Part shown: one piece after another, positions 37,966-48,814 of the stretch
Numbering within the stretch: position 1 is the first letter of the stretch
Layout of the letters: every line of letters begins with the position of its first letter
NCBI GenBank assembly: GCA_002189105.1
Contig: NIOB01000002.1
Span: 1-64,000, forward strand
Source: Saccharibacillus soli
Lineage (GTDB): Bacteria > Bacillota > Bacilli > Paenibacillales > Paenibacillaceae
Direction of reading: 5' to 3'
DNA: 64,000 bases
Notes under the pieces: generated by a model
Told to the model about the DNA's origin: nothing
Database searches by the model: none
The model's input: the letters and a program-made list of their open reading frames with translations, nothing else
Made by a program: the position numbers and the translations under genes

Positions 37966-39957
37966 ATGCCAAACTTTTTGCTGAAACGCTGGTACGGTTA
38001 TCGAACCGTCTGGGCGTTTCTCCTGCTGCTCGTGCTGACGGCGTTTGTCACCGCCTATAACTGGCCGTTGGGCCTGATTGCGCTGTGTCTGGTCTTCGCC
38101 GTTGTGCTGCTGATGCTTCAGGCCGAGCTAAAATTCAGGCGCGAACTTGCCGAATATACCTCCACACTCTCTTATCGCGTCGGGAGTATCGAGGGCGAAG
38201 TCACGAACCGTCTGCCCTTCGGACTGCTGCTGTATGATTCGGATCGGATGGTTGAATGGCATAATCGTCAGGTCGGTCAGCTGTTTGGACTGGAGACAGC
38301 TGTAGGCCTGCCACTTGCTGAACTGCTGCCCGGTCTTCCACCGCTCACCCGTGACAAGAAAGACGGTTCCCGTGAACCGCTTAGTCTCGTCCGCGCGGAG
38401 ATTGAAGTGGAATCGGAGACGTATGACATTCGGGTCTATCCCGAGGAGCGGCTGGTCTACCTGCAAAAAATGACCGAGATGGCCGAGCTGCGGGAGCGTT
38501 ACGAGAAGGAGAGCCTGGCAATCGGGATTCTGCTGCTTGATAATCTGGATGAAGCATTCCAGGGGATGGACGATCAGCAGCGCACGCTGACGATCGCCCG
38601 TGCGACCAGCTTAATCAACAGCTGGGCGCGGCAGTATGACGTCTATCTGCGCCGATTGTCCAGCGAGCGATATATGATGCTGCTCAATCAAGCTTCATTG
38701 GATAAGCTGGAGAACAGCCGCTTCGTCATCCTGGACGAAGTGCGCGAAGCGACAAGCGATCTCAAAGTCCCGATGACGCTTAGCATCGGGCTGGCCTGCG
38801 GCAGCGACAAGATCAGTGAACTGGGTGCGCTGGCGCAGTCGAGCCTTGATATGGCTCTGGGGCGCGGCGGGGATCAGGCCGCAGTCAAGGTTGGTCAGCG
38901 CCTGTCGTTCTACGGCGGTCGTTCCAATGCCGTTGAGAAGCGGACGCGCGTCCGGGCACGTGTCATCGCACACGCGCTGCGCGACCTGATGAAGCGCAGT
39001 GACCGGGTGCTGATTATGGGGCATCAGAATCCGGACATGGATGTCATTGGCGCGGCAATCGGCATGCTCAAGGCAGCCGACAAGCTGGATGTAGAGGCGG
39101 GAATCGTCCTTGATGGCGACAATCCATCCATTGTCAAGATGATGGAGCGGATTCGCACGGACGTGACGCTGGCCGACCGCTTTGTCTCGCCGGAAGAAGC
39201 GCTGACGCTGATGACGGAGCGCACGCTGCTTGTTGTCGTGGATACGCACAAGCAGTCGCTCACGATTGAACCCAAGCTTGTGCAGCGGGCGAAGCAGGTA
39301 GTGGTCATCGACCACCACCGCCGCAGCGAAGAGTTTATCAACGATGCCGTCATCGTCTATCTGGAGCCGTACGCTTCCTCAGCAAGCGAACTGGTGACGG
39401 AGCTGCTGCAATACATCCACGACAACATGACTTTAACGCCGCTGGAAGCGACGACGCTGCTGGCGGGCATCACGATGGATACCAAGCATTTTACGCTGCA
39501 CACCGGTTCACGCACGTTCGAGGCGGCCGGATTCCTGCGCCGAAGCGGCGCGGATACCGTGCTTGTCCAGCGCGTCCTCAAAGAGGATCTGGGCGAGTAT
39601 ATCTCCAAAGCGGAGATCATCAAGCATGCCCGCGTTGTGATGGGCGGCGTGGCGATTGCCGTTACCGACGAAGGGCGTCAATTCCCGCAGCTGCTGATTG
39701 CGCAAGCGGCAGATACGCTGCTGAACATGACGGACGTGAACGCGTCGTTCGTCATCGGCAGTCGTCCTGATGGACTGACCGCCATTAGTGCCCGTTCCTT
39801 TGGCAAGATTAACGTTCAGGTCGTCATGGAACGACTGGGCGGCGGCGGGCATTTGACCAATGCGGCGGTGCAGCTCGATATTCCCCCGCGTGAAGCGGAG
39901 AAAAAGCTGCTGGCCGTACTTGAAGACATTGAAAAGGAAGAGGGGTTATTTGAATGA
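37966..39957 (+). CDS. gdpP: Cyclic-di-AMP phosphodiesterase GdpP (YybT)
   Basis: 663 residues, standard length. Two membrane helices (12-50), a degenerate PAS domain, a degenerate GGDEF domain (about 175-300), then DHH/DHHA1 phosphoesterase ([32 protein letters not shown]-terminal [10 protein letters not shown]). It cleaves c-di-AMP to pApA, affecting potassium balance and wall stress. It overlaps rplI by 4 bp, so it is translationally coupled to a ribosomal protein gene, as in Bacillus. Confidence 0.97.
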   Translation: MPNFLLKRWYGYRTVWAFLLLLVLTAFVTAYNWPLGLIALCLVFAVVLLMLQAELKFRRELAEYTSTLSYRVGSIEGEVTNRLPFGLLLYDSDRMVEWHNRQVGQLFGLETAVGLPLAELLPGLPPLTRDKKDGSREPLSLVRAEIEVESETYDIRVYPEERLVYLQKMTEMAELRERYEKESLAIGILLLDNLDEAFQGMDDQQRTLTIARATSLINSWARQYDVYLRRLSSERYMMLLNQASLDKLENSRFVILDEVREATSDLKVPMTLSIGLACGSDKISELGALAQSSLDMALGRGGDQAAVKVGQRLSFYGGRSNAVEKRTRVRARVIAHALRDLMKRSDRVLIMGHQNPDMDVIGAAIGMLKAADKLDVEAGIVLDGDNPSIVKMMERIRTDVTLADRFVSPEEALTLMTERTLLVVVDTHKQSLTIEPKLVQRAKQVVVIDHHRRSEEFINDAVIVYLEPYASSASELVTELLQYIHDNMTLTPLEATTLLAGITMDTKHFTLHTGSRTFEAAGFLRRSGADTVLVQRVLKEDLGEYISKAEIIKHARVVMGGVAIAVTDEGRQFPQLLIAQAADTLLNMTDVNASFVIGSRPDGLTAISARSFGKINVQVVMERLGGGGHLTNAAVQLDIPPREAEKKLLAVLEDIEKEEGLFE

Positions 39958-40397
39958 AAGTTATTTTCCTGAAGGACGTAAAGGGTCAAGGCAAAAAAGG
40001 TGAAATCAAAGAAGTATCGGAAGGTTACGCACAGAACTTTCTGTTCAAAAGCGGTGTAGCGAAGCCAGCAACGCAGGGCAACGTGAAGACGCTGGAGAAC
40101 CAGCATGCGGCTGAAGAAAAACGCAAAGAGGACGAAAAGCAGGAAGCGGTTGAACTGGGCAAAAAGCTGGAAGAGATGACCGTGCAGATCAAAGCCAAAT
40201 CCGGTGAAGGCGGCCGCCTGTTTGGTGCCATCACCAGCAAGCAAATCGCTGAAGCGTTGTCCAAGCAGGGTGTGAAGATTGATAAGCGCAAGATCGAACT
40301 CGAAGAACCGATTCGTACGCTGGGCGTGACTCAAGTTCCTGTCAAACTGCACAAGGACGTCAAATCGACGCTCAAGGTCCAGGTTTCGGAGGAATAA
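39954..40397 (+). CDS. rplI: 50S ribosomal protein L9
   Basis: 147 residues. N-terminal domain [21 protein letters not shown], long connecting helix, and C-terminal rRNA-binding domain. Start ATG overlaps gdpP (ATGA) and is preceded by GGAAGAGGGG. Confidence 0.98.
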   Translation: MKVIFLKDVKGQGKKGEIKEVSEGYAQNFLFKSGVAKPATQGNVKTLENQHAAEEKRKEDEKQEAVELGKKLEEMTVQIKAKSGEGGRLFGAITSKQIAEALSKQGVKIDKRKIELEEPIRTLGVTQVPVKLHKDVKSTLKVQVSEE

Positions 40398-40398
40398 G

Positions 40399-41763
40399 AT
40401 GAGCGAGGATCTCTTTTTCGACCGGATTCCGCCGCAAAATCTGGAAGCGGAGCAGGCCGTGCTGGGCGCGGTGCTGCTCCAGGCCGAGGCACTTATTGCA
40501 GTCATGGAAAAAATTACGGCCGACGATTTCTACGACAAGTCGCACCAGATGATATTCGAGGCTATGGTCCAGCTCGGGGAAGAGAGTCAGCCGATCGATC
40601 TCGTGACGCTGACCTCGCTGCTCAAAGATAAAGGTCAGCTTGAAGACATCGGTGGCGTTAGCTATTTATCCAAGCTGGCTCATGCGGTACCAACAGCCGC
40701 CAACGTCGAATATTATGCGCAGATGATCGAAGAGAAGGCCATGCTGCGCAGGCTGATCCGTACCGCAACGCAGATCGTCAGCGAGGGCTACACCGGCGGC
40801 GAAGACGTCGGACTGCTGCTGAGTGATGCGGAGCGCAAGATCCTGGAGATCTCCAATCGTCGTTCCAGCAGCGGCTTCATCGCCATTCGTGATGTGCTCA
40901 TGGAAGTCTTCGAGCGGGTCGAGACGCTGCACCAGAACCGGGGAGCAGGTGGAACAACCGGTATCCCTTCCGGATTCGTCGATCTCGATGGCATGACCGC
41001 TGGATTCCAGCGCAATGACTTGATTATTCTGGCGGCGCGTCCCTCTGTCGGCAAGACCGCGTTTGCGCTGAATGTGGCGCAGAATGTCTCGGTGCGTGCA
41101 GGCGAGACCGTCGCTATTTTCAGTCTGGAAATGTCGGCGGCACAGCTCGTTCAGCGGATGATCTGTGCCGAAGCCAATCTGGACGCAAGCGTCATGCGGA
41201 CGGGTGAATTCAAGAACGACGAAGATTGGACCAAGCTGACGATGGGCATTGCCTCGCTGTCGGAAGCCGAGATCTATATCGATGATACGCCTGGTATTAC
41301 CGTGGCAGATATTCGTTCCAAATGCCGCCGCCTCAAGAAGGAAAAGGGCTTGGGCATGATCGTCATCGACTATCTCCAGCTGATTCAGGGCCGCGGCAAA
41401 GCGGGCGAAAACCGCCAGCAGGAAGTCTCCGACATCTCGCGTACACTCAAGCAGATTGCGCGTGAGCTGGAAGTTCCGGTCATCGCGCTGTCCCAGCTCA
41501 GTCGGGGCGTCGAGCAGCGTCAGGACAAACGTCCGATGATGTCCGACCTTCGGGAATCCGGTTCCATCGAGCAGGATGCCGATATTGTAGCGTTCCTCTA
41601 CCGGGATGACTACTATAATGCGGACACCGAGAAGAAGAATATCATCGAGATCATTATCGCCAAGCAGCGGAACGGCCCGGTAGGGACGGTCGAGCTGGTG
41701 TTCTTGAAGAACTTCAACAAGTTCGTCAATTACGAACGGGCGCATGACTCGTTTGCAGGGTAG
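40399..41763 (+). CDS. dnaB: Replicative DNA helicase (DnaB; DnaC in Bacillus)
   Basis: 454 residues. N-terminal primase-interacting domain (RIPPQNLEAEQAVLGAVL), RecA-like ATPase with Walker A AARPSVGKTAFALN and Walker B MIVIDYLQLI. It unwinds the fork as a hexamer. No intein or insertion. It starts one base after the rplI stop. Confidence 0.98.
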   Translation: MSEDLFFDRIPPQNLEAEQAVLGAVLLQAEALIAVMEKITADDFYDKSHQMIFEAMVQLGEESQPIDLVTLTSLLKDKGQLEDIGGVSYLSKLAHAVPTAANVEYYAQMIEEKAMLRRLIRTATQIVSEGYTGGEDVGLLLSDAERKILEISNRRSSSGFIAIRDVLMEVFERVETLHQNRGAGGTTGIPSGFVDLDGMTAGFQRNDLIILAARPSVGKTAFALNVAQNVSVRAGETVAIFSLEMSAAQLVQRMICAEANLDASVMRTGEFKNDEDWTKLTMGIASLSEAEIYIDDTPGITVADIRSKCRRLKKEKGLGMIVIDYLQLIQGRGKAGENRQQEVSDISRTLKQIARELEVPVIALSQLSRGVEQRQDKRPMMSDLRESGSIEQDADIVAFLYRDDYYNADTEKKNIIEIIIAKQRNGPVGTVELVFLKNFNKFVNYERAHDSFAG

Positions 41764-41769
41764 AGGGGG

Positions 41770-41800
41770 AGGCCGCTGGAGAGATTCGGCGGCCTTTTTT
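41770..41800 (+). terminator. dnaB terminator 1
   Basis: AGGCCGC ... GCGGCCT followed by T6. Confidence 0.85.
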
Positions 41801-41834
41801 GTGCGCGGCGGCCTCAAGGTGGGTAGGCAAAGAA

Positions 41835-41868
41835 AAGCACCGGACAGGTATGGTCCGGTGCTTTTTTT
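41835..41868 (+). terminator. dnaB terminator 2
   Basis: AAGCACCGGAC ... GTCCGGTGCTT, an 11-bp perfect stem with T7: a second terminator in tandem. Confidence 0.92.
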
Positions 41869-41953
41869 GGCTGCGCTCTTTTACGATCCAATAACTTCTA
41901 CATTCTAATGACTTCTCTATTAGAAGTCCGACTTTCGGGATGTCGCCGAACCC

Positions 41954-42331
41954 TTAACGCTGGGCCGGGAACTTGGCATGGCCATTATTATCCTTTCGGC
42001 CAGGGATGCCATCTTGCAGCAGCCAGATGTGGAAGAAGAACTCAAAGATCCCGACGACAAAAGCGATCACGAAAATATCGAAATACGAGATGTTCCAGTC
42101 CAGCATGGCGGAGGCGCCCCAGAGTACCAGATAGGTCAGGGCGGCGTCACCGATCGTAGCGGCTGTGTTGCCGGCAGCGGGCAGGATCAGCATGTCACCG
42201 AGTACGTAAGCGATGGCACCGAGCACGACGGCGACGAGCAAAGCGCTCAAGAAATCGGCGTCACCGAACCACATGCTTAATCCAATCACGACTACAGCAT
42301 TAGCCAACATCTTGACTGCAAGTTTCACCAT
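41954..42331 (-). CDS. DUF2512 (YndM-like) membrane protein
   Basis: 125 residues, four membrane helices (MVKLAVKMLANAVVVIGLSMW..., ALLVAVVLGAIAYVLGDM, GDAALTYLVLWGASAM, IFVIAFVVGIFEFFFHIW) and a short basic tail. DUF2512 proteins are small integral membrane proteins of unknown role. Read opposite to its neighbours; its promoter region matches a general-stress sigma-B pattern. AGAGGAAT precedes the ATG. Confidence 0.88.
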   Translation of the reverse strand: MVKLAVKMLANAVVVIGLSMWFGDADFLSALLVAVVLGAIAYVLGDMLILPAAGNTAATIGDAALTYLVLWGASAMLDWNISYFDIFVIAFVVGIFEFFFHIWLLQDGIPGRKDNNGHAKFPAQR

Positions 42332-42398
42332 TCTTATTCCTCTTTTCTTATGATGTTTTTCATGATGCAGAGAACCGAAAGGTTTGATGCCCCTAACT

Positions 42399-42423
42399 TA
42401 ACCCTGATTCTCCATCGTCAAAC
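42399..42423 (-). promoter_or_regulatory. Sigma-B-like promoter of the DUF2512 gene
   Basis: Minus strand: GTTTGA (42423-42418), 13-nt spacer, GGGTTA (42404-42399), close to the sigma-B consensus GTTTAA-N13-15-GGGTAT. A sigma-A reading (TTGACG) has poor spacing. Confidence 0.4.
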
Positions 42424-42511
42424 CCTTTTTATGGAATTTGTAAGAGTAGACAAAATCCAAGAGACGCAGCAAGTATGGATTATTTTTTACACAAACCGAT
42501 AATCTTATCTT

Positions 42512-42525
42512 TTTTCCGAACATTA
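42512..42525 (+). promoter_or_regulatory. PurR box candidate upstream of purA
   Basis: TTTTCCGAACATT fits the Bacillus PurBox pattern AWWWCCGAACWWT. A weaker inverted half (GTTCGT, 42547-42552) lies 25 nt downstream, just ahead of the -35. Known PurR boxes are usually paired 16-17 nt apart, so the spacing is atypical. Confidence 0.5.
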
Positions 42526-42559
42526 AATTTACACAACTCCTCTTTCGTTCGTTATTTAT

Positions 42560-42588
42560 TTGACTTTAAAAAATCAGGCTGGTACACT
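42560..42588 (+). promoter_or_regulatory. purA promoter
   Basis: -35 TTGACT (42560-42565), 17-nt spacer, -10 TACACT (42583-42588); transcription would start near 42595, leaving a leader of about 195 nt. Confidence 0.7.
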
Positions 42589-42593
42589 GTTAG

Positions 42594-42634
42594 TGCTGCG
42601 TTAAAGCAGCATAAGGAGCGCTGTCCTGCTTTTT
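42594..42634 (+). promoter_or_regulatory. Possible attenuator in the purA leader
   Basis: TGCTGC (42594-42599) can pair with GCAGCA (42606-42611). Alternatively AAAGCAG (42603-42609) pairs with CTGCTTT (42626-42632), followed by T residues, as an intrinsic terminator. The two stems exclude each other. Further downstream TCGTCCGT (42681) and ACGGACGA (42743) form another long-range pairing. Confidence 0.4.
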
Positions 42635-42739
42635 CCATGCCGGTACTCGGTGCGAAAAAGTATGAGAGAGCCGTCTCCGCTCGTCCGTTAGCACGCTTCT
42701 CAGCCGGGCTGTTCCATTGACGAATTCCTGCCGGGATAG

Positions 42740-44077
<1,338 letters not shown>

Positions 44078-44147
44078 CACCTGAAACGGAGACGGAACTT
44101 GGAATCGTCACTGTTTGTTCGCAGAAAAAGTTAGCTAGAAACGTGCA

Positions 44148-44172
44148 AACCCGCGCCCGGCGCGGGTTTTTT
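44148..44172 (+). terminator. purA terminator
   Basis: AACCCGCGC, CCG loop, GCGCGGGTT, T run. Confidence 0.9.
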
Positions 44173-44311
44173 GCTTTTTTGCAAAGTTGAATTATGCTTG
44201 GAGGCTGTGGTAAAGTAGACGAAGGTTTTATAAAGGTTAAAATTTTGACACTATTTCGAGGTATGAGAACGAGACGGTTATCTGCAAGTCTGTTAGGCAA
44301 AGGAGAAGATC

Positions 44312-45982
44312 ATGGAAAGTTTGGACAACAAGAACCGGGGTAACGAAGAATCCTCCGAGCAGCAGGAAATGCAGCAGGCGGGTTCGTTTGAAGTCGGAAC
44401 TCGGGGAGCCTGGAAGACACGTCGAGTTCGCCGCTGGGCAGCAGGGGTGGCAGGTTTCGTCGTATTGGCAGGCGGGATCACATTTGGTGGATTCCAATAC
44501 AAAGAAGCTCATACTTATACTTACTATACGGTGTATGCAGGCGATACAGTGATTGGCACGATCGCGGATGAGAAGCAGGTCGATGAGCTGGTTGCGAAAA
44601 AACAAAAGGAATTTTCTGCGCAGTATCCAGATGCGGACATGAAGCTGTATGCTTCGGATATTCGGATCGAGAAGGCGGAAGGCTACAAAGTCGTGCCGAA
44701 TACCGAGGCGACTCTAGCCAAGCTGGACGGCACGATCAAGGCGTATGCGACCGGAACGGAATTGGTGGTCAACGGCAAGGTGGTGGGCATCGTCAAGGAC
44801 GAAGCAACCGCCAAGAAGCTGGTAGCCAAAGCCAAAAACTCGTATATCGAAAAAGGCACCCAAACCGACGCAGCGACGAAAAAGCTGGCTTCCACCGGTG
44901 GCGCTAAATCCTCCGCTGCGACCGACAATTCCACGTCCAAGCTGGAGTCGATCAAGGTCAACAATCAGATCACGTACAACGCAACAGAGACTTCGCCAAC
45001 GAAGATCCTGAGCGACGAAGAAGCCTACAAGCTGCTGACAATTGGGCGAAAAGAACCCGTGACCTATACCGTCGTTGAAGGGGATACAGTCAGTTCCATC
45101 GCGGCCAAGTTCGGCATTACCCAGGATGATGTGTATGCCAACAATTCCGATATTGAAGAGTTTACCTTACAGATTGGACAGGTCATTCGCATCACGCTTC
45201 CTGATCCGGTCATTGACGTCGTCACGGTCGAGAAGGTATCGGAAGTGATTCCTACCGCTCCCAAGACGATCATTCGGCATAATTCGGAGTTGGCGGCAGG
45301 CAAACGAATCGTCGCTTCCCCAGGCAAGAGCGGAGCGAAACGCGTCGATTACCGTCTGACCAAGCAAAATGGTGAGATCGTAAACGAGCAGTGGATCGGC
45401 CAGCAAGTGGTTCGTCGTTCGGCTCCGATCATCATCGTCAAAGGCACGAAGGTCATGGTGGAACCGAAAAAGATCGAGCCAAAAGTGGAAACCAAAGCGA
45501 AGCCGAAAAAGGTATCGACGGTTGAAGAGTCTTCCGATTCGGGTCGGGAACCTTCGTCAGAGTCGTCTTCGTCTCAATCTTCGTCTTCGGACGATCAAGA
45601 AGAAGTGACTTCAGGCGGCAGCGGCTTCAGTTGGCCAGTCGGCGGTGCTTCGATCTCCAGTACGTATGGCACGCGCTGGGGCAAGCTTCACGCCGGTGTT
45701 GATCTGACCGGGCCGTCGAATATCAAAGCTTCGGCACCAGGAACCGTTACCTATGCCGGTCAGATGAACGGCTACGGCAATATTATTATCATCAGCCATG
45801 GGGACGGCTATGAGACCCGCTACGGCCACTTGAGCAGCATCAAAGTGAGCGTGGGCGAATCCGTATCCCGCGGCGAATCGATCGGCGTGATGGGCAATAC
45901 CGGTCGTTCAACGGGTACGCATCTTCATTTTGAGATCCGCAAAAACGGCGATCCCAAGAATCCTTTATCCTATCTACCTTAA
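44312..45982 (+). CDS. M23 family metallopeptidase with LysM and G5 domains
   Basis: 556 residues. One N-terminal membrane anchor (about 45-65) after a charged cytoplasmic segment. Then a long extracellular part: a LysM repeat (TYTVVEGDTVSSIAAKFGIT...), a G5 domain (VSEVIPTAPKTII...GEIVNEQWIG), a Ser/Glu/Lys linker of about 50 residues, and the LytM peptidase domain with zinc ligands in HAGVD and HLHFE. It likely cleaves peptidoglycan cross-bridges or activates other hydrolases. It sits directly ahead of walRK, the regulator of wall hydrolases. AAAGGAGAAG precedes the ATG. Confidence 0.93.
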   Translation: MESLDNKNRGNEESSEQQEMQQAGSFEVGTRGAWKTRRVRRWAAGVAGFVVLAGGITFGGFQYKEAHTYTYYTVYAGDTVIGTIADEKQVDELVAKKQKEFSAQYPDADMKLYASDIRIEKAEGYKVVPNTEATLAKLDGTIKAYATGTELVVNGKVVGIVKDEATAKKLVAKAKNSYIEKGTQTDAATKKLASTGGAKSSAATDNSTSKLESIKVNNQITYNATETSPTKILSDEEAYKLLTIGRKEPVTYTVVEGDTVSSIAAKFGITQDDVYANNSDIEEFTLQIGQVIRITLPDPVIDVVTVEKVSEVIPTAPKTIIRHNSELAAGKRIVASPGKSGAKRVDYRLTKQNGEIVNEQWIGQQVVRRSAPIIIVKGTKVMVEPKKIEPKVETKAKPKKVSTVEESSDSGREPSSESSSSQSSSSDDQEEVTSGGSGFSWPVGGASISSTYGTRWGKLHAGVDLTGPSNIKASAPGTVTYAGQMNGYGNIIIISHGDGYETRYGHLSSIKVSVGESVSRGESIGVMGNTGRSTGTHLHFEIRKNGDPKNPLSYLP

Positions 45983-46030
45983 AATAAGCTGAGGCGAAAC
46001 GCCGAGGCAAGATCTTCTCTCTGTCCCCTA

Positions 46031-46066
46031 AAAGACGCTGCCGGAATTTTCCGGCGGCGTCTTTTT
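46031..46066 (+). terminator. Terminator after the M23 gene
   Basis: AAAGACGC-GCCGG ... CCGGC-GCGTCTTT followed by T residues; long GC-rich stem. Confidence 0.92.
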
Positions 46067-46204
46067 GTCGGGAAAGGGTGATTATTGAAGGTTTCGGACT
46101 CACCCCATCGGCGCTTTTTCCCTGCGCCTATGGTAAAATAATGGGGATATACCCGGGCAATACGCACAGAAGAACGGGGAATCAAAGCAGGGGGGCTGGA
46201 AGAA

Positions 46205-46945
46205 ATGCAGGGTAAAATCCTGGTTGTGGACGATGAGCAGCCGATTGCAGATATATTGAAGTTTAATCTTGAAAAAGAAGGCTATGAAGTGACCTGCGCG
46301 TTTGATGGCGTAAAAGCCGTTGAGCTGGCATTTAGTGAGCAGCCGGATCTGATTCTGCTGGATCTGATGCTGCCGGGCAAGGACGGTATGGACGTCTGCC
46401 GCGAAGTACGGACGAGATTGTCCGTTCCGATCATCATGCTGACCGCCAAAGACGGCGAGATCGACAAAGTGCTGGGTCTGGAGCTGGGCGCCGACGATTA
46501 TGTCACCAAGCCGTTCAGCACGCGCGAGCTGCTGGCTCGGGTCAAAGCGCAGATGCGCCGTCATCAACCGGGTGCTTCGCTGTATGCAGGCGCGGGGATG
46601 ATGGGCACAGCGGAAGTTCCCCAGCGGCAGGGGCTGACGGTGGATGCTCTGTTTATCGATACTGATATGTATACCGTATACAAACACGGGGAGCCGCTGG
46701 ATCTGACTCATCGTGAATATGAACTGGTATATTATATGGCGAAGAATTCGGGCAAAGTCATGACCCGTGAGCATCTGCTTCAGGCGGTCTGGGGTTTTGA
46801 ATACTTTGGCGATGTGCGTACGGTGGACGTGACGATTCGCCGTCTGCGCGAGAAGATCGAAGATGATCCCAGCAAGCCGGAATATATTTTGACCCGCCGG
46901 GGACTCGGCTATATGATGCGATCGAATAAACCGGGGGGATTCTGA
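46205..46945 (+). CDS. walR: Response regulator WalR (YycF)
   Basis: 246 residues, OmpR/PhoB class. Receiver domain with phospho-acceptor Asp53 ([11 protein letters not shown]), winged-helix DNA-binding domain ([35 protein letters not shown]). Controls cell-wall hydrolase genes; essential in most relatives. A short Gly/Ala linker (about 125-145) is longer than in B. subtilis. First gene of the walRK-yycHIJ-htrA run. Confidence 0.97.
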   Translation: MQGKILVVDDEQPIADILKFNLEKEGYEVTCAFDGVKAVELAFSEQPDLILLDLMLPGKDGMDVCREVRTRLSVPIIMLTAKDGEIDKVLGLELGADDYVTKPFSTRELLARVKAQMRRHQPGASLYAGAGMMGTAEVPQRQGLTVDALFIDTDMYTVYKHGEPLDLTHREYELVYYMAKNSGKVMTREHLLQAVWGFEYFGDVRTVDVTIRRLREKIEDDPSKPEYILTRRGLGYMMRSNKPGGF

Positions 46946-46948
46946 CGG

Positions 46949-48814
46949 ATGCTGCGCAAGGCATCGTTTTTCCAATCGGTTCAGGCCAAGCTGATTATTG
47001 TCTATATGCTGCTGATTCTGATTGCCATGCAGCTGATCGGCGTGTATTTTGTCAGTGCGATGAAGACGTCGCTGACCAATAACTTTACGAATGACCTCAA
47101 AGAACAGGCGGAGCTGCTGTCTGTGCTGGCCGGGCAGAACTGGTCGGGCAGCGGGGAGGCGGCGGAGGACAAGGCGGCCAGTCTGCGCACGCTGGTTGAT
47201 AATTTCTCCAGCATGAGCAGCGGCGAGATTCAGGTGCTGGACGTCAGCGGCCGGGTACTGATTACCTCCTTGTCCACACATGCCGATCTGGTGAACAGCA
47301 AAAATACGCAAACCGTCGTCAGCCGCGCCCTGCAGGGCATCGACGATAATGAAGAATATATTATTGATGAAGACAATCTGCGCAAAAAAGTCGTCGCCAA
47401 GCCGGTGTTCAGCGGCGGCAAGATTGTCGGCGCCATCTACATTGTGGCGTCCATGCAGGGTCTGTATGACACCATGCAGCGGATCAACAGCATCTTCATC
47501 TCCGGCGTGCTGATTGCGCTTGGACTGACGGCTGTACTCGGCGTCATTCTGGCGCACACGGTCACGCAGCCCATCAAGGAGATGACCAAGCGGGCAACGG
47601 CTGTGGCTGAAGGACGGTTCCACGTCCGGATGCCGGTCTTCGGACGAGATGAGATCGGGCAGCTTGGCGAAGCCTTCAACCATATGACCAGCCGGCTCCA
47701 AGGCGTATTGTCATTGAACGAGGAAGAGAAGGAGAAGCTGGCCTCCATTCTGACCAATATGAGCGACGGCGTGATTGCCGCCGACGAATCCGGTTCGGTC
47801 ATCCTGGTCAACCGGGTGGCCAGTGCCATGCTCGGGATGCGGGAGTCGGACATCATCGGCCGAAGCATCACCGCTCTCCTCGACCTGCCGGAAGAGGACG
47901 AGGAACTGAATGCCGCCGGGCTGCGCAGCATCATTCTCGGCGGTAGCGGCGGCACGCCGGATTCGCCCGGCGGGTTGGGCGCAGCCGGCGACCTGACGAT
48001 CAAGGCGACACTCAGCCCGATCCACCGCCGGGAAGGCGGCACCGAGGTCGGCGTCAGCGGCACCATCGCCGTGCTGCAGGATATTACCGAACAGCAGCGG
48101 CTCGATACGCTGAGGCGCGAATTTGTCGCCAATGTGTCCCATGAGCTGCGCACGCCGCTCACCACGATCAAGAGCTATACCGAGGCGCTGGAAGATGGCG
48201 CACTCGATGATCGGGTCGTCGCCGGACGATTCGTTGGCGTCATCCAGAACGAGACGGAGCGGATGATCCGTCTGGTCACCGATCTGCTCCAGCTGTCGCG
48301 GATGGATTCCAAGGAGACCAAGCTCCGTCGCAAGAAGACGAATCTGTTTGCGATGATCGACGAAGCCGCCGAGCGGTTTACCTTCCCGCTGCGGGACAAA
48401 GGCATCTCCGTCTCGCTCAAGGCCTCCCCGAATCTGGGTGCGGTCAGCGTCGATCGGGATCAGATCGATCAGGTATTCGATAATGTCATCTCCAATGCGA
48501 TGAAATATACCGCCGAAGGCGGCACGGTAACGCTGGACGCCTACCGTCTCGAAGACGGGCGGCGTTACGCGGTCGTCGTATCCGATACGGGCATCGGAAT
48601 TCCCAAGGAGGAGCTGGGCCGAATCTTCGAGCGCTTCTACCGCGTCGATAAGGCGCGTTCACGCGGCATGGGCGGCACCGGTCTGGGTCTGGCCATTGCG
48701 CGTGAGATTGTGGAAGCACATGGCGGAGATATTGCGATCGAATCGGATTATGGACAGGGCACGAGGGTGACCTTTACCCTGCCCGCCCATTCGGAAGGAG
48801 GCGGCGATAAGTGA
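46949..48814 (+). CDS. walK: Sensor histidine kinase WalK (YycG)
   Basis: 621 residues. TM1 (about 14-36), extracytoplasmic PAS-like domain, TM2 (about 181-203), HAMP, cytoplasmic PAS, HisKA (FVANVSHELRTPLTTIKSY) and HATPase (DTGIGIPKEELGRIFERFY, GGTGLGLAIA). The cytoplasmic PAS has a Gly/Ser/Pro insert (GGSGGTPDSPGGLGAAG), probably a flexible loop. It overlaps yycH by 4 bp. With WalR it senses cell-wall status. Confidence 0.97.
   Translation: MLRKASFFQSVQAKLIIVYMLLILIAMQLIGVYFVSAMKTSLTNNFTNDLKEQAELLSVLAGQNWSGSGEAAEDKAASLRTLVDNFSSMSSGEIQVLDVSGRVLITSLSTHADLVNSKNTQTVVSRALQGIDDNEEYIIDEDNLRKKVVAKPVFSGGKIVGAIYIVASMQGLYDTMQRINSIFISGVLIALGLTAVLGVILAHTVTQPIKEMTKRATAVAEGRFHVRMPVFGRDEIGQLGEAFNHMTSRLQGVLSLNEEEKEKLASILTNMSDGVIAADESGSVILVNRVASAMLGMRESDIIGRSITALLDLPEEDEELNAAGLRSIILGGSGGTPDSPGGLGAAGDLTIKATLSPIHRREGGTEVGVSGTIAVLQDITEQQRLDTLRREFVANVSHELRTPLTTIKSYTEALEDGALDDRVVAGRFVGVIQNETERMIRLVTDLLQLSRMDSKETKLRRKKTNLFAMIDEAAERFTFPLRDKGISVSLKASPNLGAVSVDRDQIDQVFDNVISNAMKYTAEGGTVTLDAYRLEDGRRYAVVVSDTGIGIPKEELGRIFERFYRVDKARSRGMGGTGLGLAIAREIVEAHGGDIAIESDYGQGTRVTFTLPAHSEGGGDK

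Noticed and set aside
44173-44311. ydaO-type c-di-AMP riboswitch before the M23 peptidase gene
   Set aside because: The gap is only about 140 nt and none of the conserved motif could be seen.
46100-47701. 533-codon minus-strand open frame opposite walR/walK
   Set aside because: Overlaps two certain genes and has His/Gln-rich antisense composition.
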